Source of the DNA: Clostridiales bacterium
GTDB lineage: Bacteria; Bacillota; Sulfobacillia; RBS10-35
Reading direction: 5' to 3'
Assembly (NCBI GenBank): GCA_018729555.1
Contig: JAHHQG010000024.1
Coordinates: forward strand, 45,541 to 109,540
DNA: 64,000 nucleotides
The notes below the pieces were generated by a model that did not search any database, was not told where the DNA came from, and saw nothing but the letters and a program-made list of their open reading frames with translations. Below, in pieces: positions 34,739 to 43,405 of the stretch; position 1 is the stretch's first letter; each line of letters opens with the position of its first letter. Position numbers and translations under genes: made by a program.

Positions 34739-34773
34739 AAGGCGGGGCCATACTAAGGCCGACCTTTCAAGGG
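34732..34773 (+). promoter_or_regulatory. CATACTA-loop element with SD-sequestering arms, site 1
   Basis: CCCCTGAAAGG (34732-34742) can pair with CCTTTCAAGGG (34763-34773), ten of eleven pairs. The right arm includes the first bases of the GGGAGG ribosome site. Nested inside is GGCC-ATACTAA-GGCC (34746-34760), with the CATACTA heptamer at 34749. CATACTA also fits a forespore SigG -10 (CATnnTA), and GAATA at 34725 could be its -35 with a 19-base spacer. Confidence 0.4.
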
Positions 34774-34785
34774 AGGCGATGGCAA

Positions 34786-35256
34786 GTGGCCAAAACGGTC
34801 ATCGGGGTGTTTCGCGACCGGCAGAAGGCAGAACAGGCCGTCCGGGAGCTGAGGGGCCAAGGGTTCGGCGATCAGGAGATTTCCATCGTCGCCAAGGATC
34901 CGGGCCAGGCAGCGCGGAAAACGGGGGGAACCCAAAACGATATTTCCGACGGTACCGCCTGGGGTGCGGGCATCGGAGGGACGGCGGGGCTTTTGGCCAG
35001 CGCCGGGGCTCTGGCGGTGCCGGGCATCGGTCCCCTTCTCGCTATGGGGCCTCTGGCGGCGACCCTGGGGGGCGCTGCGGCGGGAGGTTTGGCAGGGGGT
35101 CTGGTGGATTACGGGATCCCCGAGCAGGAAGGGAAGAAGTACGAGCAGCGGGTGAAGCAGGGGGATGTGCTGGTGGTCCTCTCCAGCACCAAAAATGTGG
35201 ATAAGGCGGCCCAGATCCTGCGGCAGCACGGGGCGGAGGATGTGATGACCCGCTAG
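34786..35256 (+). CDS. general-stress/YflT-like protein with a glycine-zipper core
   Basis: 156 residues. The N-terminus (VIGVFRDRQKAEQAVRELRG then FGDQEISIVAKD) resembles small general-stress proteins of the YflT/17M type. A Gly/Ala-rich hydrophobic hairpin (about 65-105) looks like a glycine zipper or membrane-inserting segment. A repeat of the alpha/beta motif follows (KQGDVLVVLSS). GTG 34786 follows GGGAGG; an overlapping ATG at 34779 is out of frame. It is a single-gene unit, ended by a strong terminator and preceded by a CATACTA element. Confidence 0.65.
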   Translation: MAKTVIGVFRDRQKAEQAVRELRGQGFGDQEISIVAKDPGQAARKTGGTQNDISDGTAWGAGIGGTAGLLASAGALAVPGIGPLLAMGPLAATLGGAAAGGLAGGLVDYGIPEQEGKKYEQRVKQGDVLVVLSSTKNVDKAAQILRQHGAEDVMTR

Positions 35257-35286
35257 CGGGAGGGGCGCCCGCCTATAAGATGAAAG

Positions 35287-35315
35287 GGAGAGGGAACCTA
35301 CCCCTCTCCTTTTTT
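35287..35315 (+). terminator. intrinsic terminator upstream of dapB
   Basis: GGAGAGGG (35287-35294), a seven-base loop, CCCTCTCC (35302-35309) and six T residues. It is a perfect 8-bp stem with a T tract, the clearest terminator in the window, and it isolates the stress-type gene from the dap operon. Confidence 0.9.
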
Positions 35316-35343
35316 GTGACATCCCAAGGGAGGCGGTGGTGCC

Positions 35344-36102
35344 ATGGCGATCCGGGTGGCGGTGGCCGGGATCACCGGCCGGACGGGACGATGGGTGGCC
35401 CAGGGGCTGGCGGAAACCCCCGATATGGAACTGGTCGGGGGCCTCAGCCGCCATCACGGGGGTCAAAGCCTCAAGGAAGCCCTGGGGCTCCCCGGAGGGG
35501 CGGGGGAGAAGAAGGTGTGGTCGAGCCTGGAGGAGCTCTTGGATCGAGAAGGGGTGGACGTGCTGGTGGATTTTACCGTGGCGGAGGCGGCCCGCTCCCT
35601 CCTTCCCCATGCCCTTTCCCGGGGCCTCAAGGTGGTGAGCGGCACCACCGGCCTTGGGGAAGCCGATTTTAAGGCCCTGGAGGAAGCGGCCCTCCGCCAC
35701 CGGCAGGTGATCCTCCATGCCCCCAACTTTTCCTTGGGGGCCCTCCTTCTCGAAAGGATGGCTGCCCTGGCGGCCCGCTGGCTTCCCGAGGTGGAGGTGG
35801 TGGAGATCCACCATCCGGGGAAGAAGGACCGGCCGTCGGGGACGGCCCTCGCCCTCAAGGCCGCCATGGAGAAGGCGGGGGCGCGGCAGCCGGTGCCGCT
35901 TCACAGCGTGAGGCTTCCGGGGTGGGTGGCCCACCACCGGGTGCTCTTCGGGAGCCGCGGCGAGGCCCTCACCCTTTCCCACGATGTCCTCAGCCGGGAG
36001 GCCTTCCTTCCCGGGGTGCTGGTGGCCGTCCGGGGGGTGATGCGGGTGGAGACCCCCGGCCTCTACCGGGATCTCTGGCCCTTTCTCGAGGGGAAAGGGT
36101 GA
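35344..36102 (+). CDS. dapB: 4-hydroxy-tetrahydrodipicolinate reductase
   Basis: 252 residues. It has an N-terminal Rossmann motif (VAVAGITGRTGRWVAQGL) and the VDFTVAEAA and GTTGL segments. The catalytic HHPGKKDRPSGTAL carries the conserved His pair and Lys. It reduces HTPA toward lysine and diaminopimelate. It lies directly upstream of the dipicolinate synthase genes, whose enzyme uses the same substrate, so flux between cell wall/lysine and spore DPA is set within one locus. GGAGGCGGT supplies the ribosome site. Confidence 0.95.
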   Translation: MAIRVAVAGITGRTGRWVAQGLAETPDMELVGGLSRHHGGQSLKEALGLPGGAGEKKVWSSLEELLDREGVDVLVDFTVAEAARSLLPHALSRGLKVVSGTTGLGEADFKALEEAALRHRQVILHAPNFSLGALLLERMAALAARWLPEVEVVEIHHPGKKDRPSGTALALKAAMEKAGARQPVPLHSVRLPGWVAHHRVLFGSRGEALTLSHDVLSREAFLPGVLVAVRGVMRVETPGLYRDLWPFLEGKG

Positions 36103-36141
36103 CGCCTTCCTCATAGTCTTTAGGGGAAAGGCGGTCAGGGG

Positions 36142-36924
36142 TTGGCCCTCTGGATCGGCGGCGAGGATGAGCGGCTGGAGGAGGCGGGCCGCCTCCTTCG
36201 CGCATGGGGGTGGCCGGTGGCGGGAAGGGCGAAGGGGCCCCTTTCCCCTGGCGATCACGTCCTCTTGCCTCCGGCGCCCTTGCCGGAGGTGCCGTCCTTT
36301 CTGGGGGAGGGGCCCTTTACCCTCTGGGGAGGGGCGCTTCAGCCGGAAGCGGAACGGGAGCTCTTTGCCCGGGGATGGAGGTATGTGGCCTATGGGGAGG
36401 ATTCCGGGTTTCGGCGGGTAAACGGCATCCTCACGGCGGAGAGCTTTCTCGTCTGGTCCATGGCCGAGGAAAAGATGTCCCTCCGGGAGCGGCGCTGGGC
36501 GGTGCTGGGCCTGGGGTACACGGGGCGGCCCCTTGTGGAGCGGATCCTTTCCTGGGGCGGGGAGGTGTGGGGGATCACCGGGCGAAGGGAGGCCATGGGG
36601 GATCTTCAGGCGAAGGGAGCCCGGATCCTCTCCTGGGAAGCCTTTCCCCCGCCGGGCCTGGACCTGGGGGCGGTGGTGAACACGGCTCCGGCGCGCCTTT
36701 TGACGGAGGCGCAGCTAAGGGATCTGGAGGGCATTCCCTTCTTCGACCTGGCGTCGGCGCCCTATGGCCTGGATGAGGGCGAGGCGGCCCGCTGGGGCCT
36801 TCCCTACCGGCGCCTCCCGGCTCTGCCGGCCCGGGTGCTGACCCGGTCGGCCGCCAGGCTGGTGGCAGAGGCGGTGGCCCGCCTCTGGCCCGAGGGAGGA
36901 GGGAGGCCATGGGAACGAAGCTGA
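36142..36924 (+). CDS. dpaA: dipicolinate synthase subunit A (SpoVFA)
   Basis: 260 residues. A divergent N-domain is followed by a Rossmann fold with WAVLGLGYTGRPLVERIL and a second strand GITGRRE. The C-terminal LPARVLTRSAARLVAEAV corresponds to the diverged substrate region of DpaA. With DpaB it oxidises dihydrodipicolinate to dipicolinic acid in the mother cell. TTG 36142 is the only plausible start. The 39-base gap after dapB holds CATAGTCTT, one base from a SigK-type -10. It overlaps dpaB by 16 bases. Confidence 0.88.
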   Translation: MALWIGGEDERLEEAGRLLRAWGWPVAGRAKGPLSPGDHVLLPPAPLPEVPSFLGEGPFTLWGGALQPEAERELFARGWRYVAYGEDSGFRRVNGILTAESFLVWSMAEEKMSLRERRWAVLGLGYTGRPLVERILSWGGEVWGITGRREAMGDLQAKGARILSWEAFPPPGLDLGAVVNTAPARLLTEAQLRDLEGIPFFDLASAPYGLDEGEAARWGLPYRRLPALPARVLTRSAARLVAEAVARLWPEGGGRPWERS

Positions 36925-37502
36925 CCATCGGCTGGGGAGTGACGGGGGCCCACGGGTTTTTCCAAGAGGCCGTCGAAGGGATGGCCCGGTGGAGGGCCAG
37001 GGGAAACCGGGTGATCCCCATCCTCTCGCCGGCGGTGCAATCGGTGGCGGGAGGAGGTAAAAGCCCGGCGGAATGGAAAAGATCTATGGAAGAGGCGGCC
37101 GGCGAAGCGGGGATGATGGCGGTGGAAGAGGCGGAGCCCTTAGGGCCGAAGGATACCCTGGATCTTTTGGTGGTGGCCCCCTTGACGGGCACCAGCCTTG
37201 CCAAGTTGGCCCTGGGCATCTACGATACGTCGGTCCTGACGGCCGTGAAGGCCATGCTTCGCAACCAAAAACCGACGGTGGTGGCCCTTTGCACCAACGA
37301 CGGCTTGGGCTTGAATGCCGTCCATTGGGCTCGGCTCCTGACGGTCCGCCACCTCTTTTTCGTACCCTTTTTCCAGGACCGCCCCCACTCCGTCCCCACA
37401 TCGCTGCAGGCCCGGTTCGATCTCCTGGATGAGACGATGGAGGCGGCCCTTCGCGGGCAGCAGCTGCAACCCCTTTTGCGGGAAGGAGCCGGTTCAGGGT
37501 GA
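36909..37502 (+). CDS. dpaB: dipicolinate synthase subunit B (SpoVFB), flavoprotein
   Basis: 197 residues, HFCD/UbiX-like flavoprotein fold. It opens IGWGVTGAHGFFQEA. The DLLVVAPLTGTSLAKLALGIYD region and a later NQKPTVVALCTNDGLG are typical of DpaB. It forms dipicolinate synthase with DpaA. ATG 36909 follows GGAGGAGGGAGG. The stop overlaps asd, so the spore gene pair is embedded in the aspartate-pathway operon. Confidence 0.92.
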   Translation: MGTKLTIGWGVTGAHGFFQEAVEGMARWRARGNRVIPILSPAVQSVAGGGKSPAEWKRSMEEAAGEAGMMAVEEAEPLGPKDTLDLLVVAPLTGTSLAKLALGIYDTSVLTAVKAMLRNQKPTVVALCTNDGLGLNAVHWARLLTVRHLFFVPFFQDRPHSVPTSLQARFDLLDETMEAALRGQQLQPLLREGAGSG

Positions 37503-38506
37503 AAGAGTGGAAGATCGGCGTGGTGGGGGCCTTGGGCCTGGTGGGAAGGGTTCTCTTGGAGATCCTGGAGAAAAGGGACCTCCCCATCGGGGAGCTGAGG
37601 CCCTTCACCAGCGCTCGGACGGCGGGCGAGACGGTGACCTTTCGAGGAAAGGTTCTTCAGGCGCGGGAGTTGGAACCGGGAAGCTTTGAGGATCTGGATG
37701 TAGCCTTTTTTGCCATCGGCGACGATATCAGCCGGGAGTGGGCCCCCCGCTTTCAAGAAGCGGGGGTACTGGTGATCGATAAGTCCAACGCCTTTCGGAT
37801 GGAGGAGGGGGTCCCCCTGGTGGTGCCGGAGATCAACGGGGAGGCGCTGGGGCCCCCCTTTCCCAGCCTGGTGGCCAGCCCCAACTGCACCACCATCCAG
37901 CTCGCCATGGTCCTTCATCCCCTCCGCCAGGCGGCGGGGCTCCGGTCGGTGGCGGTGGCCACGTACCAGTCGGTGTCGGGGTCGGGGCAAAAGGGAATGG
38001 AAGCTTTGGAGCGGGAGAGCCGGGGCGAGGAAGGGGAAAGCCCCTATCCCCACCCCATCTTCCAGAACGTCCTTCCCCAGTGCGACGGTTTTCTCCCCGA
38101 CGGCTCCACCAAGGAAGAGCGAAAGCTCCGGGATGAGACCCGAAAGATCCTGGGGCTTCCCCATCTCCCGGTGACGGCCCTGGCGGTGCGGGTGCCGGTG
38201 CCCGTCGGCCACGGGGTGGCGGCCTTTGTGGAGTTGGAGCAGCCCCTGACGGCGGAGGTGGCCCGGGCCCTCTTGGCCCGGAGCCCGGGCTTGGAGGTGT
38301 GGGACGATCCCCAGACCTTCCGCTACCCCACCCCCCGGGCCATGGCGGGCCGCGATGGGGTGGCGGTGGGGCGCATCCGGCAAGATCCCGATCGGCCCGA
38401 GGTCCTGAGCTTTTTTGCCGTGGCCGATAACCTTCGCAAGGGTGCCGCCACCAACGCCCTCCAGATCTTCGAAACCCTCGTCGCGAAGGGGTGGAGAGGG
38501 CGATGA
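37499..38506 (+). CDS. asd: aspartate-semialdehyde dehydrogenase
   Basis: 335 residues. The Rossmann opening is IGVVGALGLVGRVLLEIL. The catalytic cysteine is in SPNCTTIQLAM, and the helper His region is at RVPVPVGHGVA. It reduces aspartyl phosphate to the semialdehyde that feeds dapA. GTG start overlaps dpaB; the stop overlaps dapG by ATGA. Confidence 0.95.
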   Translation: MKEWKIGVVGALGLVGRVLLEILEKRDLPIGELRPFTSARTAGETVTFRGKVLQARELEPGSFEDLDVAFFAIGDDISREWAPRFQEAGVLVIDKSNAFRMEEGVPLVVPEINGEALGPPFPSLVASPNCTTIQLAMVLHPLRQAAGLRSVAVATYQSVSGSGQKGMEALERESRGEEGESPYPHPIFQNVLPQCDGFLPDGSTKEERKLRDETRKILGLPHLPVTALAVRVPVPVGHGVAAFVELEQPLTAEVARALLARSPGLEVWDDPQTFRYPTPRAMAGRDGVAVGRIRQDPDRPEVLSFFAVADNLRKGAATNALQIFETLVAKGWRGR

Positions 38507-39792
38507 GGGAAGGGACGGCCATCTGGGTGCAGAAGTTCGGGGGTTCCACCGTGGCGACGCCCGAGGGGCGAAGGTTCCTGGTGCAACGGGTGAAAGACGC
38601 TCTCGGGGCGGGAAAGAAAGTGGTGGCCGTGGTATCGGCCATGGGGCGCAAGGGGGACCCCTACGCCACCGATACCCTCCTTTCCTTGGTGGAGGCGGAA
38701 GGGCCTTCCGACGATCGGGAGCGGGACCTCCTCCTTTCCTCGGGGGAAATCATCGCCGCCGTCATCTGCGCGGCAGCCCTCCGGGCGGGAGGGGTGGAGG
38801 CCCAGGCCCTCACGGGGCCCCAGGCGGGCATCATGACCGATGGCCGTTTTGGCGACGCCCAGATCATCGGGGTGGATATCCGCCGCCTGGAGGAGCTTTT
38901 GCAAAAGAGAGTGGTGCCGGTGGTGGCGGGCTTCCAGGGTCTCAGCCCCGACGGCCAAGTGACGACCCTGGGCCGGGGTGGCAGCGATACCACCGCGGCG
39001 GCCCTGGGGGTGGCGCTCCAGGCGGAAGTGGTGGAGATCTACACCGATGTGCCGGGGATCCAGACGGCCGATCCTTCGCTGGTGCCGGAGGCGGTCCTCC
39101 TGCCGGAAGTTACCTACGACGAAGTCTTCCAGCTGGCCCACGGGGGCGGGAAGGTGGTCCATCCCCGGGCGGTGGAGCTTTTGATGCGGGCAGGGATCCC
39201 CATCCGCGTGCGGCGCGCCCGGGACACCGAAGGGGGGACCTGGGTGGTGCGGGAGCGGCAGGGTCAGGACCCATGGGGGACCTACGGGCGCCCGGTGACC
39301 TTTGTCACCCAGAAGCCCCATCTGGTGCTGGTGGAAGTGGAAGGGGACCTCTGGGACCAGGCCCGGGCCTTTCGGGCCGTCGCCGATGCCGGCATCAGCG
39401 TCGATCTCATCCACATTCACCGCAGGGGCCAGTCCTTTACAGTGCCGGAAGAGGTGGCGGAGAAGGTGGAAGAAGCCCTCCTTCGGGCGGGCTTTTCACC
39501 CCGGATGGAGGGGGGCCTCGCCAAGGTGACGGTGGTGGGGAGCGGCATGCACGGCCGCCCGGGGGTGGCGGCGGCGGTGGTGGAAGCCCTGGCGGAAAAG
39601 GGCATTCCCATCCTGGCGGCGGCCGACTCCCACGTGACGGTGAGCTGCCTTGTGCCGGGGGAGGCCATGGCGGAGGCGGTGCGGGCCCTCCACCGGCGGT
39701 TTGGCCTGGCGGAAGAAGAAACGAAAGCTTGGGAAAGGGGGCAGGGGTATGTCGGTGAAGGGCGTCTGGGTGGCCCTGGCCACTCCCTTTGA
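38503..39792 (+). CDS. dapG: aspartate kinase (DapG type)
   Basis: 429 residues. The kinase domain starts VQKFGGSTVATPEG, with LSSGEIIAA and the LGRGGSDTTAAALG motif. Two ACT domains at the C-terminus (LVEVEGDLWDQARAF and VTVVGSGMHGRPGVAAA) suggest end-product feedback; in B. subtilis DapG is the diaminopimelate-sensitive form. ATG 38503 overlaps the asd stop; GTG 38491 is an alternative. It overlaps dapA by 44 bases. Confidence 0.94.
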   Translation: MREGTAIWVQKFGGSTVATPEGRRFLVQRVKDALGAGKKVVAVVSAMGRKGDPYATDTLLSLVEAEGPSDDRERDLLLSSGEIIAAVICAAALRAGGVEAQALTGPQAGIMTDGRFGDAQIIGVDIRRLEELLQKRVVPVVAGFQGLSPDGQVTTLGRGGSDTTAAALGVALQAEVVEIYTDVPGIQTADPSLVPEAVLLPEVTYDEVFQLAHGGGKVVHPRAVELLMRAGIPIRVRRARDTEGGTWVVRERQGQDPWGTYGRPVTFVTQKPHLVLVEVEGDLWDQARAFRAVADAGISVDLIHIHRRGQSFTVPEEVAEKVEEALLRAGFSPRMEGGLAKVTVVGSGMHGRPGVAAAVVEALAEKGIPILAAADSHVTVSCLVPGEAMAEAVRALHRRFGLAEEETKAWERGQGYVGEGRLGGPGHSL

Positions 39793-40633
39793 TGAAGACG
39801 GCGATGTGAACCTGAAGGAAGCGCGGCGGCTGGCCCGGCACCTGGTGGACGAAGGGGTCCATGGCGTAGTGGTGGGGGGCACAACGGCGGAGTCGCCCAC
39901 CTTAACCCATGAGGAAAAGGCGGCGCTTCTGGAAGCCCTTTTGGAGGAAGTGGGGGACCGGGTGCCCGTCTGGTTCGGGGCGGGGACCCACAGTACGTGG
40001 GAGACCCTCCGCCTGGCCCGCCTGGGGGAAGAGCGGGGGGCCCACGGCCTGATGTTGGTGACCCCTTACTACAACAAGCCTCCCCAGGAAGGCCTCTACC
40101 GCCATTTCCGGGCGGTGGCGGAAGAGGCGAGTCTCCCCTTGATGCTCTACAACGTGCCGGGGCGGACGGCTGTCCACCTGGAGCCGGAGACGGTGGCCCG
40201 GTTGGCAGAAGATTGCCCGACGGTGGTGGCGGTGAAAGAAGCCAGCGGCCGGTTGGAGATGGTGACGGAGATCCGGCGGCTGGCGCCCCGCATCGCCATC
40301 ATGACGGGGGATGACGGCCACTTCCTCTCCACCTTGCGCCTGGGAGGCCACGGGGTGGTGAGCGTGGCGGCTCAGGTGGCTCCCCGCCTCATGGTGGAGT
40401 GCTACGAGGCCTTCCGGGAAGGCCGGGAGGGCCGGGCCGAGGAGCTGGACACCCTCCTCCAGCCCCTCTACAAAGCCCTCTTCGTCACCACCAACCCCAT
40501 CCCGGTGAAATATGCCCTGGAATGCCTGGGCTATTCCATGGGAGGGTATCGCCTGCCCCTGGTGGAGCCGACGGAAGCCCAAAAGGAGGTCATCCGCCAG
40601 GCCCTTTCCCGGGCAGGGCTGGTGAAGCGCTGA
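39749..40633 (+). CDS. dapA: 4-hydroxy-tetrahydrodipicolinate synthase
   Basis: 294 residues. This TIM-barrel aldolase condenses pyruvate with aspartate semialdehyde. The GGTTAESPTLT segment, YYNKPPQEGLYRHF, YNVPGRT and the Schiff-base Lys163 in VAVKEASG are all in place. Its product is used by DapB (lysine, DAP) and by DpaAB (DPA). ATG 39749 after GGGGCAGGGG lies inside the end of dapG. It is the last gene of the operon. Confidence 0.96.
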   Translation: MSVKGVWVALATPFDEDGDVNLKEARRLARHLVDEGVHGVVVGGTTAESPTLTHEEKAALLEALLEEVGDRVPVWFGAGTHSTWETLRLARLGEERGAHGLMLVTPYYNKPPQEGLYRHFRAVAEEASLPLMLYNVPGRTAVHLEPETVARLAEDCPTVVAVKEASGRLEMVTEIRRLAPRIAIMTGDDGHFLSTLRLGGHGVVSVAAQVAPRLMVECYEAFREGREGRAEELDTLLQPLYKALFVTTNPIPVKYALECLGYSMGGYRLPLVEPTEAQKEVIRQALSRAGLVKR

Positions 40634-40642
40634 GAAGCTTCC

Positions 40643-40671
40643 TTGCCGGTGGGGGCAAAAGCTCCTATAAT
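40643..40671 (+). promoter_or_regulatory. SigA-type promoter of the RNase J gene
   Basis: TTGCCG (40643-40648), a 17-base spacer and a perfect TATAAT (40666-40671). The roughly 90-base leader that follows contains an 8-bp perfect stem, ATGGCCTC (40713-40720) with GAGGCCAT (40738-40745). Confidence 0.8.
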
Positions 40672-40769
40672 GCCCCTGAATGCATGAGCGGATCCGATCG
40701 TTCCCAGCGATGATGGCCTCCCCGGGTCGCCGAAGGAGAGGCCATGGGTAAGGTCAGCCGATAACGGAG

Positions 40770-42449
40770 GTGTGGGTCACGTCGAAGCAGTCCCCGAGCC
40801 GAGTTCTTCTTCGCCCCCTGGGGGGCTTTGGAGAAGTCGGCAAAAACATGATGGCGTTGGAATACCGGGATCAGATTCTGGTGGTGGACGCGGGGCTTAC
40901 CTTTCCCGGGAAAGATGCCCTCGGCATCGATGTGGTGATCCCCGACACCGCCTTTTTGCAGGAACACGCCAGCAAGATCCAGGGCCTTTTCATCACCCAC
41001 GGCCATGAGGATCACCTGGGAGCCCTTCCGTACTTTCTGAAGGATTTCCAGGTGCCGGTGATCACCTCGCGGTTCACCAAGGCCCTGGCGGAGGCCAAGC
41101 TGGCGGAGCACGGCATGCGGCTTCCCAAAGGGTCCCGGGCGGTGCGCCCGGGGGAGGTGGTCCACCTGGGAGTCTTCAAGATCCAGGCTTTCCGGGTGAA
41201 CCACTCCATCCCCGATTCCCTGGGGGTGGCCATCGAGACGGATCTGGGCTGGGTGGTCATCACCGGGGATTTCAAGGTGGATTATAGCCCCGTAGACGGA
41301 GAGGTCATGGACCTTCAGCGGCTGGCCCAACTGGGCCGCCAGGGGGTCCTGGCCCTCATTTCCGACAGCACCAATGCGGAGCGGCCGGGGATCACCCCCA
41401 GCGAGCGGACGGTGGGGCCGCGGCTGGAACGGGAGATCGCCCTCGCCAAGAAGCGGGTCTTTGTGGCCACCTTTGCGTCCAACGTCCACCGGGTCCAGCA
41501 GATCGTGGAAGCGGCGGTGGCCAACGGGCGCAAAGTGGGGATCTCCGGCCGCAGCCTGGAGCAGACGGTCACCCTGGCGGTGGAGCACGGTTACCTCAAG
41601 GTGCCGTCCGGCAGCATGATGAGCCTGGACGAGGCGGCGAAGCTTCCCCCCGAGAAGGTGGTGGTCCTCACCACGGGAAGCCAAGGGGAGCCCCTGAGCG
41701 CCCTTGCCCGCATGGCGAGGGGCGACCACCGGCAGCTCCAGGTGGGGCGGGGGGACACCGTCCTCCTCTCCGCCACTCCCATCCCGGGGAACGAAAAAGA
41801 TGTGCAGCTGACCATCGACAACCTCTATCGCCTGGGAGCCCAGGTGGTTTATGGGCCGGAGGCGGGCATCCACGTCAGCGGCCATGCTTCCCAGGAAGAG
41901 ATGAAGCTCATCATGCAGCTCCTGCGGCCCCGCTACTTCATCCCCGCCCACGGGGAGTACCGGATGCTGGTCCACCATGCCCGGCTGGCCCAAGAGGTGG
42001 GGATCCCGCCGGAGAACATCGTGGTGGTGGAAAACGGCCAGACCGTCGAGATGACGGAAAGGGGCATCCGCATCAGCGGGACCTTCCCTGCGGGGGACGT
42101 CTTCGTCGACGGCCTGGGCGTGGGAGATGTGGGGAACATCGTCCTCCGAGACCGAAAGCAGCTCTCGGAAGACGGGATCCTCATCGTGGTGGTGGCCCTG
42201 GCCAAGCAGACGGGGGCCGTCTTGGCGGGGCCCGACATCATCACCCGCGGGTTTGTGTACATGCGGGAGTCGGAAGAGCTCCTGGAAGCCGCCCGCCAGC
42301 GGGTGCAAAAGGCCCTCCAGTCCCGGAACGGATCGGCCACGGGGGAATGGTCCAGCATCAAGGCGGCGGTGCGGGACTCCCTGGGGTCTTACCTCTTCGA
42401 GAAGACCAAGCGCCGCCCCATGATCCTCCCCATCGTGTTGGAAGTGTAA
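40770..42449 (+). CDS. rnj: ribonuclease J
   Basis: 559 residues. A metallo-beta-lactamase/beta-CASP RNase with 5' exonuclease and endonuclease activity. The metal motif is [14 protein letters not shown], followed by ITGDFKVD, the [10 protein letters not shown] loop and [12 protein letters not shown]. The opening [20 protein letters not shown] is typical. The only usable start is GTG 40770, which directly abuts its own ACGGAGG sequence, an unusually tight arrangement. It occupies the place of B. subtilis ymfA/rnjB between dapA and tepA. Confidence 0.95.
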   Translation: MWVTSKQSPSRVLLRPLGGFGEVGKNMMALEYRDQILVVDAGLTFPGKDALGIDVVIPDTAFLQEHASKIQGLFITHGHEDHLGALPYFLKDFQVPVITSRFTKALAEAKLAEHGMRLPKGSRAVRPGEVVHLGVFKIQAFRVNHSIPDSLGVAIETDLGWVVITGDFKVDYSPVDGEVMDLQRLAQLGRQGVLALISDSTNAERPGITPSERTVGPRLEREIALAKKRVFVATFASNVHRVQQIVEAAVANGRKVGISGRSLEQTVTLAVEHGYLKVPSGSMMSLDEAAKLPPEKVVVLTTGSQGEPLSALARMARGDHRQLQVGRGDTVLLSATPIPGNEKDVQLTIDNLYRLGAQVVYGPEAGIHVSGHASQEEMKLIMQLLRPRYFIPAHGEYRMLVHHARLAQEVGIPPENIVVVENGQTVEMTERGIRISGTFPAGDVFVDGLGVGDVGNIVLRDRKQLSEDGILIVVVALAKQTGAVLAGPDIITRGFVYMRESEELLEAARQRVQKALQSRNGSATGEWSSIKAAVRDSLGSYLFEKTKRRPMILPIVLEV

Positions 42450-42454
42450 CGGCA

Positions 42455-42468
42455 GGGGCATACTACCC
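42455..42468 (+). promoter_or_regulatory. CATACTA-loop element upstream of tepA, site 2
   Basis: GGG-CATACTA-CCC (42456-42468) forms a small hairpin with the heptamer (42459-42465) as its loop. Downstream, GGCAGGTG (42471-42478) pairs with CACCTGCC (42503-42510) around a palindrome TGCGCCCGGGCGCA. An outer arm is less clear: CCTCCCC at 42425 could meet GGGGAGG of the ribosome site. A SigG -10 is the alternative reading, but no good -35 is present. Confidence 0.35.
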
Positions 42469-42537
42469 GTGGCAGGTGGCTGCGCCCGGGCGCACGGCCG
42501 GTCACCTGCCCAACCTCTTTTGGGGGAGGGTCTTTTC

Positions 42538-43194
42538 GTGGCGGAAGCGACGGAGGCTCTGGAAAAGCTGGGGACGCCCAAACCGGCGGAACCCGGCGAA
42601 AGCGACATCCACGTGCTGCCCATCATCGGCCAGATCGAGGGCCACATCGTCCTTCCCTCCCAGAACAAGACCACCAAGTACGAGCACGTGCTGCCCCAGC
42701 TGGTGGCGGTGGAGCAGAACGAGAAGGTCAAGGGGCTTTTGCTCCTCATCAACACCGTGGGGGGCGATGTGGAGGCGGGGTTGGCCATCGCCGAGATGGT
42801 CCAGAGCCTGAAAAAGCCCTCCGTCTCCATCGTCCTGGGCGGAGGCCACTCCATCGGCATCCCCATCGCCGTGGCGGCCCGGCGCTCCTTCATCGCCCCC
42901 ACCGCCACCATGACCATCCACCCGGTGCGCTTGACGGGGATGGTCATCGGGGTGCCGCAGACCTACGAATACCTGGAGAAGATGCAGGAGCGGATCGTCC
43001 GCTTTGTGGTGACCCACTCCCGCATCTCGGAAAAGCGCTACCGGGAGCTGATGCTCCGCTCCGGGGAGCTGGCCCGGGATGTGGGCTCCATTTTGGTGGG
43101 GAAAGAGGCGGTGGACGAGGGCCTCATGGACGCCGTGGGAGGGGTGGGCGAGGCCATGGATGAGCTGCGCCGGCTTATCGCCCGGGGCTCATGA
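42538..43194 (+). CDS. tepA: TepA, ClpP-like serine protease
   Basis: 218 residues. ClpP/SppA fold with [20 protein letters not shown], a nucleophile Ser in [14 protein letters not shown] and a His in [10 protein letters not shown]. TepA in B. subtilis degrades small acid-soluble spore proteins during spore outgrowth. GTG 42538 lies seven bases after GGGGGAGGG. Earlier in-frame starts at 42469 would include the hairpins of the upstream element and lack a ribosome site. It is followed by ylzJ exactly as in B. subtilis. Confidence 0.9.
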   Translation: MAEATEALEKLGTPKPAEPGESDIHVLPIIGQIEGHIVLPSQNKTTKYEHVLPQLVAVEQNEKVKGLLLLINTVGGDVEAGLAIAEMVQSLKKPSVSIVLGGGHSIGIPIAVAARRSFIAPTATMTIHPVRLTGMVIGVPQTYEYLEKMQERIVRFVVTHSRISEKRYRELMLRSGELARDVGSILVGKEAVDEGLMDAVGGVGEAMDELRRLIARGS

Positions 43195-43397
43195 TGTGGA
43201 CCATCCTTCCGCCGGTGGAAGGCCCGGCGGAGGTGAAGCTGGAAGTGTTGGAGGTGGCGGGGCGAAAGGTCCTCTGCGCCCCCGGGGAGGAACCGGGGAC
43301 CTTTCGCATCGAAAGGCTCCTCTCCACCGACCCCATGGATTTCTTAGATCCCCGCTTCCAGCCGGGCACATGGATTTCCATCGGACCCCGCGCATAG
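43191..43397 (+). CDS. ylzJ: YlzJ-like small protein
   Basis: 68 residues. The C-terminal half ([20 protein letters not shown]) matches the YlzJ family, whose gene follows tepA in sporulating Bacillota. The ATG overlaps the tepA stop. The function is unknown; constant pairing with TepA suggests a partner or modulator. Confidence 0.82.
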   Translation: MMWTILPPVEGPAEVKLEVLEVAGRKVLCAPGEEPGTFRIERLLSTDPMDFLDPRFQPGTWISIGPRA

Positions 43398-43405
43398 GTT
43401 AGGCC

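Noticed and set aside
34779..35204. Alternative frame from ATG 34779 over the stress-type gene
   Set aside because: The product has no family likeness, while the GTG 34786 frame gives a recognisable YflT-like protein with good SD spacing.
36091..36142. Sporulation SigK promoter before dpaA as an annotated feature
   Set aside because: CATAGTCTT fits the -10 in all but one base, but no AC-type -35 lies at the right distance; kept only as a remark.
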